From: Aphrophora alni
Lineage: Eukaryota; Arthropoda; Insecta; Hemiptera; Aphrophoridae
Length of the DNA stretch: 64,000 nt
Assembly (NCBI GenBank): GCA_963513935.1
Contig: OY740770.1
Location: 88,385,267-88,449,266, forward strand
Reading direction: 5' to 3'
The position numbers and the translations under genes were made by a program. Positions 13,521 through 24,343 of the stretch are shown here, one piece after another; within the stretch, counting starts at the first letter, position 1; each line of letters starts with the position of its first letter. Under the pieces are notes generated by a model. That model did not search any database and was not told the DNA's origin. It worked only from the letters and a program-made list of their open reading frames with translations.

Positions 13521-14014
13521 ATATACTTAATTCAGTTATTAGTATTTGTTTTTATTATCTATTGGTATATTATTAGTTTGTTTTATTTGTGAAGACTCCA
13601 AAAATGTTCTCAAGAGTATTAACATTTTAAAAGTGGGTATTTATTATATAGGGACGCATGTCGTCTGGAGGCTCTGTTTAATGCACAATTCATCCATCGG
13701 CACGGATTAACCTTAGGATTACCCTAAGTTCACTTTACACTTATATTGGGGAATGTTTATTGACCTCCCAGTCATAGATCCGCTATGTTTTGCAAGGTTA
13801 CCACGAGTAGGATGGGGCTTTTTGCTCACGGACTGCGGTCCTGAGAGTAGCTTCCCCGGATGTAGATGTGATTATATTCTCTGCTACCCCCCCCCCCCCG
13901 GATTTTCGTCCTTAATCCATATCCGAAGAATAGAGGTAGCTAACATTAATTTTTGTTCTTCTCAAATATCTTGACATTTTCGAATATTAACAATTCTAAA
14001 GCACTATTCGTTCA

Positions 14015-14021
<7 letters not shown>
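13521..14021. other. Intergenic, with a GC-richer patch and a 14-base C run
   Basis: The segment 13740-13975 is GC-richer, with CCCCCCCCCCCCCC at about 13887-13900. It may be the 5' part of the neighbouring LINE, but I cannot show it. Confidence 0.4.

Positions 14022-14051
<30 letters not shown>
14022..14051. repeat. (AT)n microsatellite
   Basis: A 29-30 bp alternating AT run. Confidence 0.93.
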
Positions 14052-14056
<5 letters not shown>

Positions 14057-14508
14057 CAAATAATACGTTTACACCTTTAGGTTTCAACTTTTCTTTACTT
14101 ATAAAATTAAGTTAAAAATCACTTAAAATAAAAAAAACCAATTATTGTCCAAATCTGATACACTTAATAATTATACAATTAACGTCTTAATCTACTACTT
14201 ATTCTAAGTACATAGTTAAATATAAGTTACTTATATTCTACAATGTCTTAATCTAAAATAAAGAAATAAGAGTGCATTAGAATTTTTTACTTTTAAATTT
14301 TTTACTTTTCATTATTTTGATAAAATGCTCCGGCTAACTGAAATTTATTATTTATTAATTTTATTTATTTCTCTTTACGGGCTCGTTAGGTTCTTTGGTG
14401 ACTATAATTAATTTACATACTGTAAAATAGAATTTGGTGGTAGTTTGTTTAATAGAGATTGTCCATTAATTTGTACTCATCGGTTTGGAAGTTTTATTAC
14501 AGCTCCAA

Positions 14509-15213
14509 TGTTCCTGGTTCCTTGAACGTGGTTCCCGCGCAGACTGCCAGTAGATGGATCGATTTGCCTTAATCTTTTCGACGAATCTTCTTTTCTTCTT
14601 ACACTTGTATTCTCACACACTTTTGTGACGACGATTACTTTTTAATTTATTGTATGATTATTCCTGTTTAAACACATTTATAACGACGCTATTATTCACA
14701 CACTTTTATGACGACGACTCTTTTAAACTTATAAACGACGATTATCTTTTAACTATTCTTCGGAGATTATTATTAAATACTTATACAAAATGACGCAGTT
14801 ACTATTTAATTTTGACGGTTGATTTCGGCTAAATCTTTCACAACGATTTTCTTTTCTACTAAAGAATCACTTGCTCCGGAACTCCCTCCTTCAATCAGGT
14901 AACAACCAAAAAGAACCTCGTGCGCTTCTCTTCCACCCCTATTTATAATGTTTATTTTCAAACGCTTTATTCCGATCCTCTTCCTTCATTGGCTTATTTT
15001 AAATCTTGTACGTTATTTCAGAACTGACTTGTCCTTTCATCGGTCCATTTCAAATATTTTCGGTTGAAGGCATTGACTTTTGAATGATTTATTTGACTCC
15101 TTGAGATCCGTGACTGATGTTAGAATAGTTTTTCTAGCTGTCAACCCTTTCAACTCTTTACAATTTATGGCCTGCCGAGCACTGACCTTTTGGGAGCCCT
15201 CTATTTCGTTACA
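14509..15213 (-). repeat. Ty3/gypsy-type LTR, truncated element (minus strand)
   Basis: Minus-strand LTR-like unit beginning TGTAACGAAATAGAGGGCTC at 15213 and ending GGAACA at 14509 (TGT...ACA, 705 bp). It has the same layout as the LTR at 59941-60601: the TGTAACGAAA start, GCACTGA/CACTGA and TGTCAA blocks, a minus-strand ATAAATA box near 14940 and short CTTTTAA/GACGA repeats downstream. The next bases, TTGGAGCTGTAATAAAAC, could be a primer-binding site and the start of the internal region. The element then fades near 14320, so it looks like a 5' LTR plus a stub. Confidence 0.6.
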
Positions 15214-16700
15214 ATATATATTGTTTATATTGTTACAGAATCAAATTAAACTTCATAATTTTGACAGTATTTTTAGATTTTATCTTTTTTTTACAACTCA
15301 AAATTTAATTTTCAAAGACCCAAAACTTTTATTTTATCAACATTGGCTATAACAATTTTGATAAAAAATATAACCAAGGAATAGTCTTCGTCCTCTTCCC
15401 AAAAATATAAGTTCAGAAGTTACATACGACAAAATGTATATGATTGATAGACTTGATCCTAGGTCTTTATTTATCTCAAAATAGGCCTAAGGTATTTCGT
15501 TCAACATTTCTAATCGCACTTAAAAGAAAATTCTGGTTCACAAGTAAATTGACAAAAACCGAAATTAATTATGACTGTCGTCGAATTGTCACCCCCACAT
15601 TTCTCAGAAATTTTTATCGAATTAGATTGTACCGATTTCAAAATGAATGTTCGGCGTTCATTATCCTTTTTTTTTAACAATAAATCTAAACTGCAACTTT
15701 TTGTGGTACAGCGCCGAAGAGTGTTTTTTTTTTGTTTGAAATTCATGGGAACGTTTTTACATTCTTTATTAGTTATAAGACTAATAATTATAATTGATCA
15801 AATCTACTTTAACTAAATTTGTACTCCATAAAGTGTCGGTTCTTATCACCACAAAAATTTCAGTAAGGTTGTAATCGGCTACAAAGTAAAAATGAATCAT
15901 CCACATCATCAAAGTAGGTAGAATATCTTAAAACCTACATTAGCTATTTAAATTTAAAATAAATTGAGATCGCGATTTACTTTGGTAATTTCCAAATTAA
16001 GTAAATGTCAGAAGTAAAATGGTGTAACCTAGTGTGGTACGGAAAGAACAACTCAAGGTCGTGGTTAGAACTTAATTTCTAGAAAAGAATCTATAAAATG
16101 AAATGGGTTTCTTAAAGTTAACGTGTGGTATGTTTGGAATGGGAAGTGAAATTGTTCTCGTCCAAAGTGTTGCTTTACCGCTTGATGCTGGGGTCACAAG
16201 TTCGAGGCCTTCTACTGCCGGTGACGGAGATAAACTCTTTGTTGTTAAGGAACAAGGTCAATGAAAACTTTAACTTATATTTACAACTTTTTATTCTAAA
16301 TTACAGCGAGTAGAGGAAGGTAGACAACGTAAAATTGTAGTATTACACGTGTTTTTCTTCGTTTAATTTGGTTTCCGTTCATATAAAGGAGTTAAATCTA
16401 GAACTCGTTTTATCAGTTTGACTCAGAAGAAGGTGTTTTTCAAGTTTTAACACTATTACTAGTTCGACAATTCATGTTCGTATTTGTATAGATAGACTTT
16501 CTTTTCCAGACAACTTTTTAGAAATAAATATTTATACTTTCGAAACTACTTCAATAATTTTTCTGTTCATATACTTTCGATTTGGTTTGCAAACTAATCA
16601 TATTAGTTGACAAAAATTCATCCAAAAATCATTATTTTTTTAGTATATTTTTATAATTTTTAAAGCTATAATGATTGACAGGTACTCAAAATAATGATAA
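15214..16700. other. Intergenic, no gene supported
   Basis: AT-rich. Overlapping short open frames at 15444-15816 on both strands have no recognisable domains. CACAAGTTCGAGGCC near 16195 looks like a tRNA B box, but no tRNA folds around it. Confidence 0.4.
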
Positions 16701-16704
16701 ACGA

Positions 16705-16812
16705 TGAATATATTAAAGATTAATTACCTTATTTTCCGTCAGACAATGCAATGTTTATCCAAAGGAGAACTGGTTTCGACGGTTAAGCCGTCATCGTCAG
16801 ATCCAAGACATT
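16705..16812 (+). repeat. Hammerhead-core repeat, family A, copy a
   Basis: Starts TTAATTACCTTATTTTCCGT and includes GGTTTCGACGGTTAAGCCGT. The minus strand carries CTGACGA (16794-16800), a 5-bp GACGG/CCGTC stem and GAAA (16774-16777), matching the CTGANGA-stem II-GAAA core of hammerhead ribozymes. It is truncated relative to copies b and c and is head-to-head with copy b. Confidence 0.75.
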
Positions 16813-16904
16813 CTTCTTAAACTGGCACTTATACTTGATAACTTATAACACTTAATATTACATTTAAATATCAGCAAATTGGTACAGTGAGTATGTTACA
16901 CATA

Positions 16905-17112
16905 AACTGGATGCTAAATCAATAAAAATAATACAATATAAACGAGAAACTGATTTAGGTATCGGTGTATGAAATTAAACGTGTGCAGAATGGCCGATGA
17001 GAAAAAATACTTGATGTCTTGGATCTGATGATGACGGTTTAACCGTCGAAATCGATTATCCAATGGATAAACATTGGATTGTCTGACGGAAAATAAGGTA
17101 ATAACTCTTTAA
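16905..17112 (-). repeat. Hammerhead-core repeat, family A, copy b
   Basis: Inverted relative to copies a and c. On the + strand CTGATGA (17025-17031), TGACGG-TTTAA-CCGTC and GAAA (17048-17051) form an exact CTGANGA-stem II-GAAA core. TTATCCAATGGATAA (17056-17070) follows as a 6-bp hairpin. The unit also shares about 100 bp upstream with copy c (CGTTTAATTTCATACACCGA in the repeat's own direction). Hammerhead motifs are known in Penelope-like retroelements and retrozymes, so a Penelope-type terminal repeat is possible. A pairing stem I is not seen. Confidence 0.75.
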
Positions 17113-17872
17113 ATATACTCATTGAAAATACAATCCAGGAGGCTAAACCTACATTGTGTCCAACGATAAACATTTGAAAAATTTGGAATTTACAATTTTC
17201 TTTAAATTTATTATTTGATACCATTTAATACGATCTGTAAAGCTGAATTAGTTGAGATGTCACTGTATATGATTCGTTTATGAAATATGGCATAGCCTAA
17301 AAGATGTTTAGAATATTTTCAAATTTTAAAATCGAAATTCTCCAAAAAGAGTGAAGCCAGATTTCCTAATTATAAACATTGCAACAAATATTAACCTAAA
17401 CAAAAGGCTACGGTCAGTAAATGAACGAAACGGAATTTGCTTTCTTTCCCAAAAAAACAAAAACTACGATAAATTACTTTTTCCATTGTTTAACGTTCAT
17501 GGCAGCATAGTATTATTTTACAAATTGTGAAGATGAACATATGTATATTTTTCTATGAGTTGAAATGTACATCAATGAAAACATATTATTGAAATCAAAT
17601 ACTGTACCTCAAGGTCTGGACAAATTTTAAGATTTCGTGGATACAAATACCCCTTATGGACTACACTTAGAATCAGAAAGATGCTGGTCATAGGGACTTA
17701 CGGAGGACGCGATTCCTACGTAGATAGATACGAAAATTCTTAACATGTAGGTCTTTTTAACATGAATGTAGGTACATGTCTTTGTCTTTCTTTACTAATG
17801 CTTGCGTAGTGAAGTTTAAAAACTTGAAGTAAATATTTAGTTTTGGTGTACTTCAAATACACAAATAAATAG

Positions 17873-17909
17873 TATTTGTGACTAAATACTTTCTATTTAG
17901 TCACAAATA
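17873..17909. repeat. Perfect 16-bp hairpin
   Basis: TATTTGTGACTAAATA, a 5-base loop CTTTC, then the exact inverted copy. No obvious terminator or element context. Confidence 0.9.
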
Positions 17910-18164
17910 GAAAGTATTGTTATAAAAGACATTGATTTATGATTAAAGTTTGTGTAAGATGCAATTTTGATTGAGATAAGTTACGTCTTTAATGTTCTTT
18001 TTTTTATCAAATATACTACCACTTTAGTCCTAAAAACCTGGTATTTAACTTCCTAGTAAGTAGTTAAACCTTCTATTTTAACTTATTTATTGAAAGAGTA
18101 TATTTTTTTAAACTTTTATCGTTAGACATAATGAAGATGTAGCTTCCTGGATTGTAATTTCAAT

Positions 18165-18385
18165 TAATATATTAAAGGTTAATTACCTTATTTTCCGTCA
18201 GACAATCCAACGTTTATCCAATGGATAACAGGTTTCGACGATTAATCCGTCATCATCAGATCCAAGACATCAAGTATGTTTTCTCATCGGGCGTTCTATA
18301 GGCTACACGTTTAACTTCATGCACCGATACCTCAATCATTTTCTCATTTTTTATGTTTTATTTTTATTGATTTAGACATTTTAAA
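18165..18385 (+). repeat. Hammerhead-core repeat, family A, copy c
   Basis: Same orientation as copy a. Contains TTTTCCGTCAGACAATCCAA, GGATAACAGGTTTCGACGAT and TCATCATCAGATCCAAGACA. The minus strand has CTGATGA (18253-18259) and GAAA (18233-18236) around a GACGG...TCGTC stem with one G-T type weakness. The 3' part matches copy b over about 120 bp. Confidence 0.75.
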
Positions 18386-18504
18386 ACTATGATTTAATTT
18401 TCTCGCTTATAATAGCAAACCTCTTTGACTTGCTACAAATGGGTCATTAAACAAAGAAGTAGTGTCCCCATGTTGGTATGTATTTATTTCACTTTTTATT
18501 AGGG

Positions 18505-18545
18505 TAACGCGTTTCGACTGACTAACACATCAGATGTTTAACATC
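18505..18545 (-). repeat. Hammerhead-like fragment with GAAACGCG motif
   Basis: The minus strand reads CTGATGT (18527-18533), a short stem and TCGAAACGCGTTACCC. It is one base off the CTGANGA box. It is accompanied by an ACATCTG / CAGATGT inverted repeat of its own. Confidence 0.5.
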
Positions 18546-19982
18546 TGTGCGACTATAATATATCAAAATATTCAAGGTATGGAATATTAATACAGATTTT
18601 GAAATTTTGAAATCTATAAATGAGTGAAATGAGTTTGCTCAATTATCTGTATCTCTGTACATACCAACCGAGACGAGAGGACAGTCATCCAAGGAGTGGA
18701 GTCGCTCTTCCCCAATGAACAACACATATTTTACTTTGAGAATCTTAAGTTTTATGACAAGTATAATGTAATGTTAAAATTTGGAAAGGAGTTAAAGTAA
18801 TGAATGCGCGCCTCCTGTTTCTCAACAAATGTACTTGTAAGAATCGTCTTATGCTATTATCAAAAATATCAAACATTGTTTCAACAATTTCCATTAAATT
18901 ACATGGAACGACTCGAGTTCAATTGTTAGGTTAGAGAAAGGCCAAATGTACAATAAATCAGATTGGATTAAGATTTGAACGAGGAAGTGGGTAAAGAATA
19001 ATTGGTTCCTTAATTGTATTACGTTTACAAACACGTATTTAGGCAGTGGAGATCGGTCTTGGTCCTTGCGCTCACCACGTGAAGCTAATTTTCGATTGTT
19101 TAGCCGAAAGAAACAATTCCCGTTAGAAATGCATTGATTAATTTTATTACAATTACTGTTGATTTAATTACGTAAAAAATTAAAAATTGATTGAGTTTAT
19201 TTGAAATGTAATTTATTTGTTTTAGATTGCTCTTTCAAGTGTAAAATATTTTATTATTTTACTTTTTTTAATATGAATCGAGATAATAATTTTTAACGGC
19301 TGCGATTTCTAAATTTGAAAACTGAGTTCTGTTTAATAAACTTAATCGAACTATTTATTTGATAGAATTTTTCACCAAGTTTAAAGAAATTCGTAAAAAT
19401 GTGGAAGAGTTAGAAGTGAACAAATTATCATGTAGACTCTATTGTTTAGACATTCATAAGAATACAAAAGGGTAATAGAAAATTTGGAAACAGCTTCATA
19501 TCTGTATTTCTAAAGTTTAAAAAAAAATTGATTTCAGCTATCTACAGGTTAAACAAAATACAGAGTGTTACAAAATTTATAAAACTTGTTTTTTCTCAAC
19601 ATTTTAAAAATGCAATGATGTTGCTTTTATCTTATTATTATACTTCAGAATATTACAATACAGAAATATTTTTGTTTTACATCTTAGTTTTAAAAATAAC
19701 AGAGTTATGCGAATTTAAGAACTATCTTTCATTATAAAATAATTGCAAGTTTAACCAATATCAGTAACCTTACTGATATATCGGTTGAATGATTTAGTAA
19801 CAACCTTTATTTAGTTAAAACTTTTATACTGTCCTAAAGATAGCTGAGTTTAAGATGTTTGAAATGATGGGTCCCACGTCGTTCTAACGTAAGTAATTCC
19901 AGAGGAATTGAAGTCTTTTCCAAATCTACAAACGTAAATACCACGTGTTTAAAAAGTCCCTTCACAGTAATGTAATGAGTCG
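18546..19982. other. Intergenic, nothing recognised
   Basis: AT-rich. A 9-bp hairpin, TATCAGTAACCTTACTGATA, occurs near 19760. No coding remnant is seen. Confidence 0.4.
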
Positions 19983-20100
19983 GGGAATAAAACTCGAAAA
20001 CAGGATCTCACTAAAATTACGTTTACTTAATCAAACGCGTTTCAACGACAAAGTCGCCAATGAGCTACAATAACAATACTATAACTAAAGTTATAAAACG
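19983..20100 (+). repeat. Family B repeat, copy 1
   Basis: GGGAATAAAACTCGAAAACA, ATTACGTTTACTTAATCAAA and CGCGTTTCAACGACAAAGTC recur at 26960-27090 and, inverted, at 50757-50895. The minus strand gives a GGCGACTTTGTCGTTGAAAC stem plus GAAA. Confidence 0.75.
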
Positions 20101-20344
20101 TTATAGTTTAGTTATTTGTCGTTGATTGTGTGTGGACATTACTACACATGACCTTGTTGGTCCTCTCTGCTGTACCAGTTACTTTAATGCGTTGTAGTGT
20201 TCATCTTCACTGTGTCAATATGTTATCCATTGATGTAAGTTTTTTTTAGAACAATTTTAGATTTGGAGATAAATACTCACATACTGTAAATAAAGTTCAA
20301 TTAATTATTTACAAATACTATTTACTTCAGAGAAATTATTGATT

Positions 20345-20470
20345 ACGAGCTTGAAATCCTACATGGATCTTTTCTTCATTGGTTAGATCCCTCCTTTCAT
20401 CTTTCCTAACAGATCTCTTTTGACCAACTCTTGTTCTCTTCCGACACCGACGTAATTAGAGTTATTGCCA
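20345..20470 (-). repeat. LINE ORF1-like fragment, copy 3
   Basis: Related to 2925-3060 and 12036-12200. The minus strand reads NSNYVGVGREQELVKRDLL in one frame and RKDERRDLTNEEKIHVG in another. Decayed. Confidence 0.5.
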
Positions 20471-23412
20471 AATTTGATATCCAAATTTCATAACACTGTC
20501 TCAGTACCAAAAGTGGTTGGTTTGGTGTCCGGTAAGAAAAACAGTTTCTCAAATTATTGGCATGCTCGTCAAAGTTGTTAAGGAAGATTAGCGCAGAAAA
20601 CACAAACAAGCCCAAGAAAGTGTTCCACGGCGGAAAAAAATAATTTTAAACAGTACAACATAAAAGCCGTTCATGAATCGATACATGCTGATCGCGCTGA
20701 AAGGGTTCGATACTATCAATGCTTTCAAAACCTTGTAGCAGGAAAATAAGTCAGAAGTGGGCCATGAATGCTTTCATCTTGATTTGTTTACACCTCGTAA
20801 TTGTTTTTATTAAAATAAAGCTATTACTATGCTAGTGTCATATCTCAGAACTAAGCTTTTCTAATAATTAAAGTCCAGTTTATTAATGGTCGAGGTTCAT
20901 TTCAGTTTATTGCTAAGCCTATCGGTTTTATACAATAAAGAATAAAACAAATTCTAGTGTTTTGACGATAGAATAAAATTGCCAAGTAGTATCTGTGATT
21001 TACAACAACTCGCAATCAGCATTCGTTTGTTTCTTAATTAAAATTTTTGTTTTCATTATTTAAAATATTTCATTATTAATTTCTTTATACATTTTGGTTA
21101 ATTTACGTCTTCGAAGATCCACAGTTATTTTGACAATGTGGATAAAAACATATCGATTTACTCCTATGTTTTTAATTTTCTCAATTACAATCTGTGATTT
21201 TACTACTTATCAATCAGATTTTACTAAGTGTTTTTGCAATCTCAATTATTACTGTTTTTAGTAAATGTTAATCACAAATCTTTTGAGATCGTTCACAAAG
21301 CGAAAGTTCGAAGGGGATTCTTAAATGAATATGTTTAAGGTCTCAGAACTCATGATCTAGAACATTGAATATCTATTTGTTTCAATCCGTAATGGCGCAT
21401 GAGTATTCAAAACATTTCAGACGCAATTTATTTTTTAATTCGTGTTCACGACACTTTAGAGTTAGACAATATAAAAACAGTTTTCCACCCATTATTATGG
21501 CCGAGGTTTCCTAAATCAAAAATGTTAATGTTTATGCTGGACATAAATAAATCTGTACAGAAGTAAAACATTGTAGTTTGTTCCTCAAGATCAAATAAAT
21601 ATTACACAGAGATATAAAATTGTTTTCTCTTATCAAATGATGAGTTTTTTAATAAACATTTATATTTTTACAGTGAATGAAATTTGTTTGACATAAATAA
21701 TGAAACATTATTTTTATTTTCAAAGGAAAAAAATATGAAAAAATTAATAGTAATTCAATTAAAGATATTAGAAATATATTATAATTTATAAGTAAAAAAT
21801 ATAAAATAATGTATTAAAAACTAAAGTAATACATTTTAAGGCTCTAATCAAACTTTTATCCGTCAATAAAAAGGTTAAAACCGTTTTAACCTTTATTTGT
21901 ATGTGTAACTTATTAATTTCTAATATTTAGCAATATTAATCATATCGAGTATTCATATTGTATCATTACATGTTACATAAAATAACATTATATTGTATTG
22001 TTTCAGTTAGTACAATGTCACTCGTGGTACAAATTATTTAAAAACCCGTCATTTTATTTTAGTAAACGCTAAAACTATGACTTTTTATGTACAACACATT
22101 CAATACTTTGGAAAAAACCAAAATGTTTCACTTTGTTGTTTTATTAGCCTACGTCTGGCAAAAATATACACTTTCTAATCATACAAGAGGTAAACTTTTG
22201 CCAGTTTATAAGTATGTGTATGTAGAATATAACACGTTATTTGATAGATATATCCGTTCTAAGGTCCACAAGTTCAAAAAAATAGTTTTGTTAACATCAC
22301 GAAACTTTGTTACTTTCGTAGACAAATTAAAATTTGAGGTTAGTTACTGCAGTAAAACACAAAATTACGATTGTGAACAAATTTTACTCAAATGTAGCCC
22401 TCTAAGGAAACATTTCTCAACAAAACTTCTGGTCTCTATTTCTCCAAAAATGAATTATTGGTAAAAAACGTCCTCCAAGGAGCTGTTATAAAAGACGTAA
22501 TTTTTCAAAAAGAACTCTACAGATTTCGTTCACATTATGGTAAAATAGTACAAATTCTAAATTTATAAAAATTACGGTTCAGGAATAAAAGCTGAATTTA
22601 AATTACAGTAAATACGATTCAAGCTTATGAAGAGTTTAGGCCCTATTTTAATATATAAATATTTTGTATAAACCTAATACGGCGTCCATGGTCCATTTCA
22701 CTTTTACTGAACGCTATAGAACGAATGGGTGTAGAAGGCTTGTGCAATGGTTTTGCACACCTTATTTTAAATATTGCCGAAGGAACATTTAATGTTACAA
22801 ATTATTTGTGTCATGTGATACTGTGTAACACTTCTATTTTCATCTCAATCTTTGAATCTGTTAAAATATCATTATTGAACATAACAAATGTAAATCATTT
22901 TAAAGTAATTAGCTTTTTCGATGTAATATAATTTCGTTTGGAGGTATAAACAACAAAAATTAAAAATGTAGGTAATGAAAATGGATTCCATTATTGAGAT
23001 TATCTTGAAATATCATGTGCCACAAATAGTTTAAAACGTCGGTGCTGTTTGATAGTTTAATCAAAATATATAGAGAGAATTGTCGTAAAAGATATGTCAA
23101 ATAACGGATTTTTTTTTAACCATCGTAATACGGCCACCATATTGAAACGGATTAACAGATTATCATTTTTGAATTTGTCCCAGCTACAGAAGAAGTTTTG
23201 TAATAAGAAATAAAGTAGCTGACTACAATTTTGAAAGAAAAAACCACAAACACAGAAACATAAAATACAAATTAAAAATCACAAGTGAATTACTTTAGGC
23301 TACTCGTCCCTTATTTTACAATTTGACACACTATAGCCATTATAATATAACTCATGATTCGTGATTCTGTGAACAGTCGATATACTTCCACGCTATGTTA
23401 GTACTTCGGAGG
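20471..23412. other. Intergenic, with an inverted partial copy of the dispersed repeat
   Basis: The segment 22480-22740 is an inverted partial copy of the 7-kb dispersed repeat (AGGCCCTATTT, GGCGTCCATGGTCCATTT). The 125-codon open frame at 22087-22464 lacks recognisable domains and lies next to that repeat, so I do not call it a gene. The rest is unassigned AT-rich DNA. Confidence 0.4.
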
Positions 23413-24343
23413 GTACACTGTATTCCTAGTCTAAGCACTCAGTTCCATACTTGGGAATCGTGTACACTGTATTCCTAGTCGAAGCATTCAGTCCAATACT
23501 TGGGAGTCGTGTACACTGTATTCCTAGTCGAAGCATTCAGTTCCATACTTGGGAATCGTGTACACTGTATTCCTAGTCGAAGCATTCAGTCCCATACTTG
23601 GGAATCGAGTACACTGTATTCCTAGTCTAAGTACTGAGTTCCATACTTGGGAATCGTGTACACTGTATTCCTATTCGAAGCATTCAGTCCCATACTTGGG
23701 AATTGTGTACACTGTATTCCTAGTCTAAGCACTTAGTTCCATACTTGGGAATCGTGTACACTGTATTCCTAGTTGAAGGATTCAGTCCCATACTTGGGAA
23801 TTGTGTACACTGTATTCCTAGTCTAAGCACTCAGTTCCATACTTGGGAATCGTGTGCATCGTATTCCTAGTCGAAGCATTCAGTCCCATACTTGGGAATC
23901 GAGTACACTGTATTCCTAGTCTAAGTACTGAGTTCCATACTTGGGAATCGTGTACGCTGTATTCCTAGTCGAAGCATTCAGTCCCATACTTGGGAATTGT
24001 GTACACTGTATTCCTAGTCTAAGCACTCAGTTCCATACTTGGGAATCGTGTACACTGTATTCCTAGTCGAATCATTCAGTCCCATACTTGGGAATCGAGT
24101 ACACTGTATTCCTAGTCTAAGTACTGAGTTCCATACTTGGGAATCGTGTACACTGTATTCCTAGTCTAAGCATTCAGTCCCATACTTGGGAATCGTGTAC
24201 ACTGTATTCCTAGTCGAAGCATTCAGTCCAATACTTGGGAATCGTGTTCACTGTATTCCTAGTCGAAGCATTCAGTCCAATACTTGGGAGTCGTGTACAC
24301 TGTATTCCTAGTCGAAGCACTCATTTCCATACTTGGGAATTGT
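23413..24343. repeat. 49-bp minisatellite, 19 units, with a 196-bp higher-order period
   Basis: Nineteen uninterrupted 49-bp units starting GTACACTGTATTCCTAGTCG (or ...CTA), occupying exactly 931 bp. Two main variants alternate: TCGAAGCATTCAGTCCC and TCTAAGCACTCAGTTCC. A four-unit block recurs: units 4-7 (23560-23755), units 10-13 (23854-24049), and in part units 14-15. Its members end ATCGA, ATCGT, ATTGT, ATCGT, and the second member carries TAAGTACTGAG. No spacers, so this is not a CRISPR array, and there is no long open frame. Confidence 0.97.

Noticed and set aside
16125..16313. tRNA or tRNA-derived SINE because of CACAAGTTCGAGGCC
   Set aside because: No A box at the right distance and no cloverleaf could be drawn.
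17025..17112. Complete self-cleaving hammerhead
   Set aside because: The core boxes and stem II are present, but I could not form stem I or a stem III joined to a cleavage triplet in the monomer. Kept only as a core-like motif.
22087..22464. 125-codon open frame
   Set aside because: It has no recognisable domain, lies beside a dispersed repeat, and its composition is that of the surrounding AT-rich DNA. I see no splice or promoter evidence.
23413..24343. Possible CRISPR-like array
   Set aside because: The 49-bp units are contiguous without spacers and the context is a eukaryotic genome.
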